In this document: positions 12,641-25,200 of the stretch, in pieces
How positions within the stretch are numbered: the stretch's first letter is position 1
Layout of the letters: each line of letters starts with the position of its first letter
NCBI RefSeq assembly: GCF_028554725.1
Contig: NC_071671.1
Span: forward strand, 15,995,501-16,059,500
Source: Zeugodacus cucurbitae
Taxonomy: Eukaryota > Arthropoda > Insecta > Diptera > Tephritidae
Length of the DNA: 64,000 nt
Direction: 5' to 3'
Notes under the pieces: model-generated
What the model was told of the DNA's origin: nothing
Seen by the model: only the letters and a program-made list of their open reading frames with translations
Databases searched by the model: none
Program-made: the position numbers and the translations under genes

Positions 12641-13041
12641 CATATCTGTTTGGTTATTTTGAATTTAGTTGTATTTTTCCATCTGTTGTTTGCTAATTGT
12701 TGAAATTGTAAATTAAGCTCTCTTCTGATCGAGCCTAAAAATGTTGTAGTTAATTAATTTTCGAAGACTACAGAATAAATGAAGATTTTACTTTTTAACC
12801 AATTTCAACTCTACTTTTTCAAAACTACCCGCATTTATTGGTCAGCCAAGATCATTTGTAGTATGCCCTCGTAAAGGACATAATAATCAAAGAACATTAT
12901 CTTTGTGAATGCTCAGCTTTCAGTCGTTTAAGGGATTAGTGATGATCTACTGGTGATTTTTTCACTGTAATTGATAAATTGCATAAGCGACTGCGATTAA
13001 TTTTTGTAAATAGCAGTGAATTACAATTGCTTTGGCAGTTC

Positions 13042-13220
13042 ATAATTCTAATTCGATCACTTTAGCAATATCAGTTCTGTAATTCTAATTCAATTACTTT
13101 AGCAATATCATTTCAGTAGCAATAGCAGTTCGGAGAGTAGCAATCACAGTTCAGTAGGAATAGCATCTCAGTAGCAACAGTTCGGAGAGTAGCAATAGCA
13201 GTTCAATGATCACAGTAGCA
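13042..13220. repeat. Degenerate tandem repeat built on AGCAAT/CAGTT words
   Basis: Two units of about 38 bp beginning AATTCTAATTC and ending near TTTAGCAATATCA lie side by side (13,042-13,117). They are followed by two longer units containing GTTCGGAGAGTAGCAAT (13,118-13,216). AGCAATAGCA words continue more sparsely to about 13,480. No coding frame. Confidence 0.6.
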
Positions 13221-13813
13221 ATTTTTGTTGCGATTTCGATAATTTTTGGTACAGTGATTACAAAACCAGATAAATGCACTCAAAATTGATTAATAAGTTA
13301 ATTGTGATTACAATAGTGGTTAATTTAAATATTGTTAAAATTAATAAATATGAAAACGTAAAAAATAAAATAAAACGTGAAGTACAAATTCTCATAAATT
13401 CGTTTTTTTTTTGTTGCGATCGCAATAGCAATATGAAATCATAGTGATTTAAAAATAGCAATCTCGCTATTCACTAGAAGGGATACGTTCCACGGCTTCC
13501 ACTATTCTAACCTAAGAGATATTTGGCAACTGGGATGAAAAATATTTCGAAATTCCGTCAAATCGACTGAGTGGTTTATGTGACGTTTATTAGGGTAGCA
13601 CAATGGGTCTAATGGTGGCCTTATTACGGCCGCTTGCAGTCAGGCTCTCTATGATTTATATATATATTTTATACAATCTACCAATATAGAAAACTAGAAC
13701 AATTATAACTGACCATTTTGATAAATATTTTAGCTAAAAATTGTTGTTTAAATTACAGTCAATTAAAAAGATTGTTCAATTTTTTAATTGAATAATTTCT
13801 ATTTTTATAAAAA

Positions 13814-14992
13814 AACAAGTAAGGGAGGGCTAAGTAACCGAACATTTTATACTCTCGCAATTTATGTATTTAACTTTATTTATATTATATAACACACAAT
13901 TTGACCCACATATTCGTCATATATATGGTATAAAGTCCATTGAAAGTTGGAAACTCGAATATTAGGTTAGAAGCACCGAGTTCCTCATGTACGATATATA
14001 GGGGCCTGGAAAACCTATGGTCCGATTTCGGCGATTTTTAGAAAGTGGTTGCCACACTAAAAATGCAGTATTTAATCAAAGTTCTGTTCCGATATCCTCA
14101 CTAGTGCTTACTTTATATATTGTAAAGTAAACGATTCAGGTCGTCTTAAAATTCTGGTATATAGAAAGTAGACGTGGTTGTGAAGCGATTTGGCCTATTT
14201 TCACAACATATCATTGGGATGCAAGGAAAATATTACCAAATTTCATTGATATTGGTCGAGTAGTTTCGGAGATATGGTTTTTGACCCATAAGTGGGCGGA
14301 ACCACGCCCATTAAACATTTTGTTTACCATTTTGAGTGCAGGTCTTCTGGAGCTTCTTTATAATGAAATTTAAGGTTTCTGTTGGTTTTCCTTACTGAAT
14401 AAAAGCATTTTTAGTAGTTTTCAACGTAACCTTTGTATGGGAAGTGGGCGTGGTTATAATCCGATTTCATCCATTTTTGGAATATATAAGGAAATGCCTA
14501 AAAAACACGACCCCTGAGAGTTTCGTTGATATTGCTTTAGTAGTTTACGAGATATATATAAAAAAACTTAGCAGAAGGCGGGGTTACGCCCACTTTATCA
14601 AAAAATTACATCCAAATATGCCCCTACTCAGAACAATCCTTTGTACCAAATTTCACTTTCATAGCTTAATTAATGACTTAGTTATAGCTCTTTAAGTGTT
14701 TTCGGTTATCGCTATTTTGTGAGCGTGGCAGTGGTCCGATTCCGCCCATCTTCAAACTTAACCTTCTTATGGTCCCAAGGAACACGTGTTCCAAGTTTCA
14801 TTAAGATATCTCAATTTTTACTCAAGTTACAGCTTGCACGGACGGATGGACAAACAGACATCCGGATTTGAACTTTACTCGTCACCCTGATCACTTTGGT
14901 ATATATAACCTTATATCTAACTCGTTTAACAACCGTTATGTGAACAAAACTATAATACTCTCTTAGCAACTTTTGTTGCGAGAGTATAAAAA
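13814..14992 (-). mobile_element. DINE-1/HINE-like dispersed repeat, copy 4
   Basis: It opens AACAAGTAAGGGAGGGCTAA, then AACCGAACATTTTATACTC, so one arm of the terminal hairpin is deleted. It ends TTGCGAGAGTATAAAA. Internal blocks match copies 1 and 5. The length is about 1.18 kb and the orientation minus. Confidence 0.75.
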
Positions 14993-15920
14993 GTATGACT
15001 CCATAACTCATAAGTACTCAATACCAACTAAATTCATAATATATGCACATATTTCCACACGAAAATACGTGCTTTTAGATGCTAAAAATATTTAAATTCT
15101 TAGAATATCATTTTATTTAATAAAAACAGATGGAAGCATTTATAGTTATGCATAAAATTGGGCTAAGCAATTTTAAATTCCAATATCGTTACATATATTT
15201 ATATATTTATATTGTATTACCAATGTGCTAAAAATATATTTAATAGCTTGTAATTTTCATGTGTACAATGAAGACTAAAGGAAACTACTTGAAAAGCCCA
15301 GCATTGAATTAAATGAATAATTTTTTTTTGTTTTTGTATAAAACAATATATTGTCCATTTCATTTACATTTGAATCTTATGTGTGTGTAGACATAAGTTT
15401 CGAAATTTTGTGGTCATAAATTCGCGAATATTTTGACTAACTCGATTTGCAGTGTGTGCTACTTAAGTAGAATGTTAATGGAATTCAAAAAATATATTGA
15501 TTATATCTCATTGACATAATTAGAAATTTGGAAAAAAACAACAATAATGATTTCGTATATATACATATATGATACATATACTTATGTAATAGAACAGGGT
15601 GGCACAAAAGTGCATTTAGATTTGAATTGGTGTCGCAGTTGATCAGACAGCAGTGTGCAGAAGAGCAGAAGAAGTACAAGGATTAATAATTAACAATCCT
15701 ACAGTAGCACAATAAAAAAATAAGTTCACATAATTGACCTCTTCATAGTATTGACTAATGTGTGTCTAAGAACGTTTTTCTGCTCTTCTTTGATGATATC
15801 TCAAGAGTAAAGTTCTCGGCAGCTTGACACAAGTAATTGTCTCTTGACATGTCTCCAGCTGTCATTGCATAACATATGGATGACATAATTTTCAATAAAT
15901 GAAATCCATATTTTTCTTTT
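14993..15920. other. Intergenic, nothing recognised
   Basis: AT-rich DNA between two dispersed repeats. Short open frames have no recognisable domain. Confidence 0.45.
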
Positions 15921-16792
15921 TTTTATACTCTCGCAACAAATGTTGCTAAAGAGAGTATTATAGTTTTGTTCACATAACGGTTGTTTGTAACACCCAAAAC
16001 TAAACGAGTTAGATATAGGGTTATATATACCAAAGTGATCAGGGTGAAGAGTGGAGTTCAAATCCGAAGAGAGCTATATAAACCAAACTTTCTGCAGTCG
16101 TTTTTAGCCACTTCCTAATACAGTCCAAAAATGAAAGAAATTGGATTATAACCACGCCCACCTCCCATACAAAAGTTAGGTTGAAAATTACTAAAAGTGG
16201 GTTAACTCACTAACGAAAAACGTCAGAAACACTAAATTTCACATAAGAAATGGCAGATGGAAGCTGCACTCAGATTTTTTTACAAAATGGAAAATGGGCG
16301 TGGCGTCGCCCACTTATAGGTCAAAAACCATATCTCAGGAACTACTCGACCGATTTCAATGAAACTTGGTTTGTAATAGTTTCCTTACATCTCAATGATA
16401 TGTAAGGAATCGGTTCACAACCACGCCTACTTCCTATATACCAGAACTTTGAAAACAATCAAAATCGTTTACTTTACAATATATAAAGTAAGTACTAGTG
16501 AAGATATCGGTGCAGAACTTTGCACAAATACTATGTTAATAGTGTGGCAGCCCCATTCTAAAAATCGCCGAAATCGGACCATAGGGTTTTAAAGCCCCAT
16601 ACATCGAACACGAGGACCTCGGTGCTTCTAACCTAATATTATGGTTTCCAACTTTCAATGGACTTTATACATTATATATGACGAATATGTGGGTCAAATT
16701 GTGTATTATATAATATAAATAAAGTTAAATAAATAAATTGCGAGAGTACAAAATGTTCGGTTACACCCGAACTTAGCCCTTCCTTACTTGTT
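15921..16792 (+). mobile_element. DINE-1/HINE-like dispersed repeat, copy 5 (internal deletion)
   Basis: The left end TTTTATACTCTCGCAACAAA and the full right end are both present: TTGCGAGAGTACAAAATG, hairpin GTTCGG/CCGAAC, then CTTAGCCCTTCCTTACTTG. The copy is only about 870 bp because the part between the CAGGGTGAAGAG region and CTGCAGTCG is missing. It begins and ends next to T residues, as expected of Helentron insertion into TT. Confidence 0.8.
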
Positions 16793-16828
16793 ATAATATA
16801 CATTTTTATACACATTTATCTCAATTTT

Positions 16829-17440
16829 CGACGGTTTTCAAGCATAAATCGCCCGATGGCGCTTCAATTTCACGTTCGATATTCGTACGAAGTTCATCAA
16901 TCGTCGCTGGTTTATGGCATAGACCATAGACTTGACGTAGCACCACAGGAGATAGTCTAACGTCGTCAATTCGCACGAACGATGCTGCCAATTGACTTAG
17001 CCATTTCGAGAGATAACACGTTCACCAAACTTGGTTTTCAATAAATCGACTGTGACATTCGCTGTGTAGCTTGTGCCGCCGTCCTGTTCGAACCACATAT
17101 TGTCCAAAACCGTATCATTCAACTCGGGCCAAAAATACTCCATTATCATTGAGTAGTAGCGGTTCCCATTCACAGTAACGTGCAGGTCTTGATCATCACG
17201 GAAGAAGTACGGATTAATGACGCCACCGGCACATAAAGTTGAGGCCACTGACTCTGAATTTCGGTAGCAAATTTTAATTATTTCAACTTGTTGTTGGATC
17301 GTATATCTTTCCATGATGAAATGAAGCCTTACAGAAGACAAATGTCAAAACAACGGGACAAAATATGGCGTCGTTTTCTGTCCCTAATGGTCTTCTTTTG
17401 TAGTGTTCCTTTTGAAAAACCCTTTATATCTAAAACGGTT
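16829..17440 (-). pseudogene. Deleted mariner-type transposase remnant, copy M1
   Basis: On the minus strand the frame starting MERYTIQQ (17,314) gives about 30 N-terminal residues. It then jumps directly to GGVINPYFF and on to DNMWFEQDG and GERVISRNG before a stop at 16,997. MERYTIQ, the WFxQDG block around the second catalytic aspartate and RVISRNG are typical of mariner-group (IS630/Tc1/mariner) transposases. Most of the helix-turn-helix region and the first catalytic aspartate region are deleted, and further stops follow. The copy directly abuts dispersed repeat copy 5. Confidence 0.7.
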
Positions 17441-18049
17441 TAAGTTTACTTAGGAAATTCTTTTGGGTCTTTATTACCCAGTAAATCGGGGTTTCGACAT
17501 TTAATTCTATCTTTAATAATATTTATAATACTACCAGGAGTCCATTAGTAAATATATGTCAACTTAAATCACTTTATGTTATCTTTACGTATTGACTTAT
17601 AGATATAAATATGTCTTCCAGCACTTAAGAACGTTTCCAACATTCTTCTTTTTATATAATAGCATGTAATGTAAAATGTACAATAACCAATTGATATTAT
17701 TAATGAATTGTTATGCCGTTATAGTAGTACAACAAGAAATATTTCATTAACAATTACCATCTTAAAGTTTCATGTTACAAGAACATTATTTACACTTAAC
17801 TTAACAACGTAACTCAAAGCTCACAAGTAAAGCAAGGCAGTCAAGTGACACTACAGCCACTCCAAAACACGATAACTCGTTACTCGTATAAACAAACAAT
17901 CCTTCAACTGAATTTCTCATGTATTAAAACAAAAGCAGAAAACACTTAAATATCAAATAAGGAAGAACAAAAGTCGGGTGGAGTCGATTATTAAATACTC
18001 TTGCACCTCTTCCAACAGCGGTGAACACTTTTACAGTTGGAAACCTTTC
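17441..18049. other. Intergenic, nothing recognised
   Basis: AT-rich sequence with no gene or repeat structure that I can support. Confidence 0.45.
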
Positions 18050-18850
18050 GTGCATTCGGACAACTTGACTTAGTCAGCGCTGTCTTTTTATTCATCGTTC
18101 CATCGTTTGCGGTATTCGCCGTTGCCAATGTTCTGAGGACCATAAATCTTCCGCAAAACTTTTCTCTCGAAAACTCCTAGTGCCGTCTCATCTGATATCG
18201 ACATCGTTCGGGGTTTTGCACCATAGAGTAGGATAGGAATAATGATCGACTAGAGAGTTTGGTTTTGTTTCCTCGAGAGAAGAAAAATTTTCAATTGCCT
18301 ACTAAGCCCAAAGTATCACCTGTTGGTAAGAGGATTTCGAGGTTGACATTGTTGATGTTATTGATGCTGGTTCCAAGATAGACGAAATTATCTACAATTA
18401 TGACCGTTTGTTTGATGAAAGGAGATATTTCCTTTTGTCCTCATTCACTGCCAGACCCCATAACTTCGCTTCCTTATCTAATCTGCAAAAATTAGAACTA
18501 AAGGCACGGTTGTTGAGGTCAATGATATCAATATCATCAGTGCACTCTTATAGAAGATTGTATCTTCTCTTTTTAGCTCTGCAGCTCGTATTATTTTCTC
18601 CAGCAAATGATTAAAGAGTCACCCTGTTTGAAACCACGTTTGGTATCGAACGTCTCGGAAAGATCCTTCCCGATTCTGACGGCGCTTTTGGTGTTGCTTA
18701 ACGTCAGTTTACACAGCCAAATTCAGACAATGAGGCAGCTTCTTTTCGTGCTGTCAAAAACAGCTTTAAAATCAACGAGATGTGCATTTTCCAAGCTTTG
18801 GCGCATGGTGAATATCTGGTCTATTGTAAGCTTTAGTACTGCTTAGCTCC
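18050..18850 (-). mobile_element. Decayed RTE-like LINE fragment
   Basis: 18,053-18,400 matches the 3' coding part of the LINE at the right end of the window (GCTGTCTTTTTATTC, GCGGTATTCGCCGTTGCCAA, TCTGAGGACCATAAATCTT). 18,600-18,800 corresponds to the more upstream palm region (AGAGTCACCCTG, GACGGCGCTTTTGGTGTTGC). Intervening sequence is shortened and frames are broken. Sense is on the minus strand. Confidence 0.65.
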
Positions 18851-18854
18851 AGGT

Positions 18855-19186
18855 GCTAAACTTATTAAATATGAAACTTATATAGAGGCGAACTGCTGGA
18901 AATATCAGGAACGACGTGCAACAGAAACAATGAAGCATCTCCAGTGCACTTGCCCTGCATTGTCAAGGCAACGACTTCGCTACTTGGGGCCTCACAATAT
19001 GAGAATCTGGAAGAGGTAGAGTGAAGCTACAAAAACTTAAAAAATTCGCGTCAAGCGCAGGCATCCTCTATGATGACTACTCCTCGTGGACAATGTGACG
19101 GCACTCCATCTGGTATCGTAAAGGACCAAAACTGGTCTATGTGTGGCGTATTTGCCTACCAGTATAACCTAACCTAACCTAACCTA
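18855..19186 (+). mobile_element. 3' end of a second LINE (I/R1/jockey-like) with a TAACC tail
   Basis: Plus-strand translation gives a zinc-knuckle-like block, ETMKHLQCTCPALSRQRLRY, typical of the C-terminus of LINEs with an RNase H domain, then stops. The segment ends in four to five TAACC units (about 19,164-19,186), a plausible LINE tail. It lies right beside the RTE-like fragment but in the opposite sense. Confidence 0.6.
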
Positions 19187-19671
19187 TATAGTGACCATGC
19201 CCACTTTTAAACATTTTGAAATCCTCAGATGCGCTGTTATTTTTCATCAAGATATATAAAGTGTTAATTCTTTGCACAGACAGACAAACACATACACATT
19301 CGTTTAAAATAATTAATTGCTTTATATCTACCTCTATTTATTTGATATAGTATAAGCAAACATTAGATAAGCAAAACTATTATACTTATGACAAAATTAA
19401 GTAATGATATAAAAACTCAAGGAAAATCAAAAGTGTTAATGTCATGGTTATAATGACTATAGGCAGTTAATGAGTGACTGTGCGGCTAATTGTATGAAAC
19501 TCTAGTGGGATTGACATCTTGAAACCACAATATGAACAAACGTGCACAAACTGATACCAAGCAATTAAGTATATGTATGTATATATTAATACGTCCAGCT
19601 GAAAGCGATATTACTTGTTAATGACAAAATTGTTTTTTTTCGCTTGTTAGTTATTTGTTCTAACTTATTCA
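19187..19671. other. Intergenic, nothing recognised
   Basis: AT-rich spacer without supported features. Confidence 0.4.
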
Positions 19672-20590
19672 ATACATATATGCCGAATAAAGCCCACCGT
19701 ATCTTTGAAAAACCTATATGTAATTAGGTATATGGAAGCTAGAATATGTCATGACCCGATTTTCATAATTTCATTTTTTTCATATTAGAAGAAAACAATT
19801 TCCTCTGAATTATATTAAATTATCTGATAGATTTACACATATTTTCGGTTAAAATTTACCTTAGGCGCTGAGTTGAACATGTTCGATATCTGGGGCCTTG
19901 GAAAGTTATAGTCCGTTTTCTGCAATTTTTTCACAAATGAAGCCAGAGATGATATGCACTATTTGTGTAAAGTTTTATTCCGCTATCTTCATTGGTTCCT
20001 TATGTATACATTATGAAGTGAACGAATCAGATGGAATTTAAAATTGAGTTATAAGGAAAGTAGTCGTGGTTGTGAAACGATTTCGATTTATTATATACCG
20101 AATTTTAATGAAATCTGTCGAGTAGTTCCTGAGATATGGTTTTTGACCCATAAGTGGGTGATGCCACGCCCATTTTCCATTTTGTAAAAAAAATCTGAGT
20201 GCTGCTTCTTTCTGCCATTTCTTCTGTAAAATTTTGTGTTTCTGCTGTTTTTCGTTAGTGAGTTAACGCACTTTTAGTAATTTTCAACATAACCTTTGTA
20301 TGGGAGGTAGGCGTGGTTATTATCCGATTTCAACTATTTTAATGGTGTGAAAAATGGGGTACGTAAGGGAAACGACTGCAGAAAGTTTGGTTCATATAGC
20401 TTTATTGGTTTGTGAGATATGTACAAAAAACTTATTTGGGGGCGGGGCCACGCCTACTTCCCCAAAAAAAAAACATCCAAATATGCACCTTCTAACTATC
20501 TAACGCTTTTATTTCTGGGTGGCACAAACAATCGTTATGTGAACAAAACTATAATACTCTCTTAGCAACTTTTGTTGCGAGAGTATAAAA
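19672..20590 (-). mobile_element. DINE-1/HINE-like dispersed repeat, copy 6 (3' end missing)
   Basis: Homology begins inside the element near GCCGAATAAAGCCCACCG and runs to TTGCGAGAGTATAAAA at 20,575-20,590. The ACAAGTAAGG/hairpin end is absent. The GGACAGAC array segment is also missing, since AACTATCTAACG joins directly to TTATTTCTGGGTGGC. Confidence 0.7.
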
Positions 20591-20596
20591 ACGGTT

Positions 20597-21420
20597 TGGG
20601 ATATCAATGAAATTCTTTATTCCTGTAAAGGTACTTTCGATACCATTATGTATGGAACTCGATTTCTTTTGCATAGCCACCACGTGTAAGTTTGCACAAG
20701 TCCAGACGCTGAACCCAATTTTCGGTGATTTTCAAGCATAAATCGGCCGATACTGCTGCAATTTCTCAATCGATATTCGTACGACGTTCACAAATCGTCT
20801 CTAGCTTGTTTGCATTGAGAACATAGAACTGACGTAGCCTCACAGGAAATAGTCTAATGGCGTCAAATCGCATGACCGAGCGGCCAATTGACTAAGCCAT
20901 TTCGTGAGATAACACGTTCACCAAACTTTGTTTTCAATAAATCGATTGTGACATTCGCATTCCTGTTGGAACAACATATTGTCCAAGTCCATATCATCCA
21001 ATTCATACCAAAATTATTCGGTTATCATTGATCGGTAGCGATTCCCATTCACAGTAACATGCCGATTTTGATCATCACGGAAGAAGTACGACCCATTGAC
21101 ACCGCCGGCCCATAAACCGCACCAAACCGTAATTTTTTCGGGATGCATTGGCCACTCAAGGAGTACGTGTGGATTGCTGCCTGATCAATAACGCATATTT
21201 TGCTTATTGACGAAGCCATTCAGCCAGAAATGAGCCACTGACTCTGAATTTCGGTAGTGAATTTTAATTATTTCAACTCGTTGTTGGATCGTATATCTTT
21301 CCATGATGAAATGAAACCTTACTGAAGAGAAATGTCAAAAGAGCGGAACAAAATATGGCATCGTTTTCTGTCCCTATCGGCCTACTTTTGTAGCGTTCCT
21401 TTTGAAAAAAAATGCTTTAT
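20597..21420 (-). pseudogene. Mariner-type transposase remnant, copy M2
   Basis: Longer than M1. Minus-strand reading from about 21,303 gives the MERYTIQQ start, then VNKQNMRY, HPEKITVWCGLW, GSYFFRDDQ, LDNMLFQQ and SCDLTPLDYFL in several frames with stops. HPEK-TVWC and the DLTPLDYFLWG-type tail are mariner hallmarks. It is clearly inactive. It abuts dispersed repeat copy 6 in the same way that M1 abuts copy 5. Confidence 0.7.
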
Positions 21421-22169
21421 GAATATAATATTGGATTGTGTACAATGTATAACCAATACGAGCAAAAAATTACTGCATTAAAATAAAAATATAAAAAGGT
21501 TACTCATACGCCATGTTACACACTGCATTATTCTGAACATGGCTCGTCAATACCTACGTGCGATAACATTGAAACTCATTAAACCAATTTTTCATGATCA
21601 TTATCGTAGAAAAAGCAGCAAATAATCATCGTATCATCGACCGATATATTTCGCTTGCATTGGTGGTGCCATCGGAAGGAGAGGCTAAGTTGTTATCAAA
21701 TCCACCCACGTATGTGGTAAACCTATGTATATCGTACTTTGACCTAGAGGTGTAGAAAAAAATACCCGCAGAAATGGAAGAAAATAGCATATGTTATTTT
21801 TCAATATAATTCAAAATTCATCTAACCTCATCATGGAATGTCAATTATTGCATGACTTGGGTCGATCAGCCATTTAGTTGCACCTGTTGAATAAAATGGT
21901 ACATGCACCGCAATTAGCATGCGCACATGCAGGTTCACAGTAATTAAGCAGGTGTAATCAAAAATTGCAATCTCAGCATTAATAATGTGCATATTAGTAC
22001 GAGTAATTATGTAAAATATTTATTAAACAAATACTAATAGTTTGAATTTTTTTAATGTATGAAGTAAACGTATTAAATATTATTTATTAATATTTTATAT
22101 TGCAATTATCCTTATTATGCTCCTTCATCTTTCTAACATATTTTCTTCCTTCCTTCTTTCCCATTGCAG
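21421..22169. other. Upstream or intronic flank of the hydroxylase gene
   Basis: No coding region is seen. Pyrimidine-rich sequence at 22,100-22,169 ends in TTGCAG and forms the acceptor of the first coding exon. Confidence 0.4.
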
Positions 22170-22237
22170 CATTTAACTATCGCATAGTTAACCAGCGTAC
22201 GTCCCTGCCCCTGGGTTGTCAGAAAAAAAAACACAAA

Positions 22238-25200
22238 ATGCCGACAACAGTATCAGATCTCACACTGCCATCGGCAACTACTGCCGCTATAACAACGACA
22301 GCAATACCAATAACAACAACAACATCGAAATCTATGCGTAATGGTATGCATTTGCTAAACGAACAACAACAACAACAACGAAGTACAGATCAAAATGACA
22401 AAAATGAGAAAAATGGTTTAAAAGCGTGTGAAGAAGACCGACAGTTTATAATTAAGTATCGACAAAAATATTACGATATAAGACGTTTTCTACAGAATCA
22501 TCCGGGCGGCATAAATACACTACGCGGCCTTAACAACAGTGATATGACAACACGTTTCCTGCACGCCCCACCACACTCGGACGCTGCCATGTACCTGATG
22601 AAGGAATATGAAATTAAGCCGACACAATTGCTGAATGGTACCAAAAGGAGGCATCGGCTGCAGGAAAGTGCGCACAGCGAACTGCATGGGCTTGATAATG
22701 AGCAGCAGCAGCAAGAATCCCTTGTAGAGTCCACTGAAAATGGCATAGAACTGTTGGGTGATACGTTGCATGAAGAAGACAAAAACAATAATCAATTGGA
22801 CGAGAGTATGGAGGTGAGTGTAAGAAATTGTGAATATATTTAGTTGAGGAGGGGAATGGTAAATGAAAAAAATGTAGAAGTAAATTTTTTAAACAATTAA
22901 ATTAAATTGAATAAAATTAAATTAAAATAAATTTATACTTTCAGTAAAACTTCGTTTTTTTTTATACTCTCGCAACAAAGTTGCTAAAGAGGGTATTATA
23001 GTTTTGTTCACACAAAGGTTGTTTGTGTCACCAAGAAATAAAAGTGTTAGATATGGGGTTATATATATATATAAATGATCAGGATGACGAGTGGAGTTGA
23101 AATCCGGATGTCTGTCCGTCTGTCCGTGCAAGCGATAACTTTAGTAACCATTGCCTTTGGAATAAAGGATTGCACTAGGAAGGGGCATATTTGGTTGTAA
23201 TTTTTTTTTTGGGGAAGTGGTCGTGAGCCCGCCCCCAAATCGATTATTTATATATATCTCGCAAACCAATAAAGCTATATAAACCAAACTTTCTGCAGTC
23301 GATTCTCTTACGTACCCCACCACACACCATGAAAATAGTTGAAATCGGAAATAACCACGCCCACCTCCCATACAAAGGTTAGGTTGAAAATTACTAAAAG
23401 TGAGTTAACTCACTAACGAATAACTTCAGAAACCCTAAATTTTGCAGAAGAAATGGCAGAAGGAAGCTCTATTCAGATTTTTTTACTAAATGGGTCAAAA
23501 ACCATACCTCAGGAACTACTCGACAGATTTCAATGTAATTCGGTATATAATATTTTCTTGACTATCAGGGTGTCACGGACAAAAAATGGGCGAAATCGGT
23601 TCACAACCACGACCACTTTCCTTATAACTCAATTTTGAATTTCATCTGATTCCTTCACTTTATAATATATACATAAGGAACCAATGAAGAAAGCGGAATA
23701 AAACTTTACACAAATAGTACATATTATCCTTGGCTTCATTTTGAAAAAATTGTCGAAAACGGACTATAACTTTTCAGGGCCCCAGATATCGAACATGTTG
23801 AACTCAGCGCCTAAGGGTAAATTTTAACCGAAAATATGGGTAAATCTCTTAGTTAATTTATTGTAATTCAGAGAAAATTGTTTTCTTCTAATAGTGTTCT
23901 GTTCCAAAAATTATTAAAATCGGGTCATAACATGTCCTGGCTCCCATATACCTAATTATAGGTTTTTCAAAAATACGGTGGGCTTTATTCTGTATATATG
24001 TATTGGTTAATATGTGAGATATCTTAGCAAAATAAAGTGAGCGTATAGTCTTGGATATAGTGTACCTTGCTGGTGAAAATTAATGAAATCGGTTCAGGAA
24101 TTACCTCATATACTATATATGACGATTTTCGTTATTCTATTAAACTTTATGCCGAATTTATGGGTAAATTTGTGTGTTATGTAAATAAAATTTCTTCAAT
24201 AAATTGCGAGAGTATAAAATGTTCGGTTACATCCGAAATTAGCCCTTACTTGTTTTCTTTGTTTAAGTATAAAAGTGGAGTTTTTATTTTTTATGTTACT
24301 TTGTTGAGGATTTCAAAATATCATAAATTTGATTTTTTTTTTTTTTTTTGCATTTGCATATAGTGCTTATGTGTAATACATATGTATGTACATTTCTTCC
24401 TAAATAATCTTATCATTTTTGTGAAAGAAACATTTATTATCTTGCTTGCAACGTTGGGTTTTCACGCATTTGCATTTACATAACAATTTTATGATTATTG
24501 TCATAAACAGATAATTTCTATTGTCGATAGCAATTCACACCTAACACTTTGGATAACTGCTTCAGTGCAATATGTGCTATAAAACTTTTATTTAAACTAT
24601 ACCCCTTTCATTTCTGGTATTTTAAAATAAAGATAACTATAAACAACTCTTCCTACACTAGTTAATACAAAAAGTAGATAAGATTGCATATTTTTGAAAA
24701 AATCGTAAATTAACGCCATATATATATATATACAGTAGTTTTTCGTTTTAACGGAAATCGCTTATAACGAACAAGCAATTATTTTATATTGAGTACCTTA
24801 AATAACGAATATCGGGGATTTGTAAGTACTCGGTTTAACGAACACAATGAAGAAGACAAATGTAGACAGAGAAAATTGTAAAAAATATTTTTTTAAGATC
24901 AATATTTTTCCATTCCATATGCGGTTAAAAAATTGATTTGTATTTTATATAACTGACTAAAGTACAAAGCTTTTTAATTAGAAGTAATTCTATGCAATTT
25001 TTAACAAATTTGCTTGAAATTATAAATTTCAATATTTGCATATAGTAAATTATACAAAAACAATTGATATAAGTGTCAATAAATAGTTTGAACACGCCGT
25101 TATTCAAGAAAAACGATTCTTTATATTAGAAATAATATATTTCATTAATAGATATCAGTACATAACCAATAGGTAGTTTTCTGGTTATTTATTTTGTTTA

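Noticed and set aside
19164..19186. Four to five TAACC units, i.e. complement of TTAGG-like telomere repeats
   Set aside because: Too short, lies at the end of a LINE RNase H fragment where a short tandem tail is expected, and flies lack TTAGG telomeres.
22498..22795. Minus-strand frames over the first hydroxylase exon
   Set aside because: Shadows of the cytochrome b5 exon, which has a recognised domain and proper splice sites on the plus strand.
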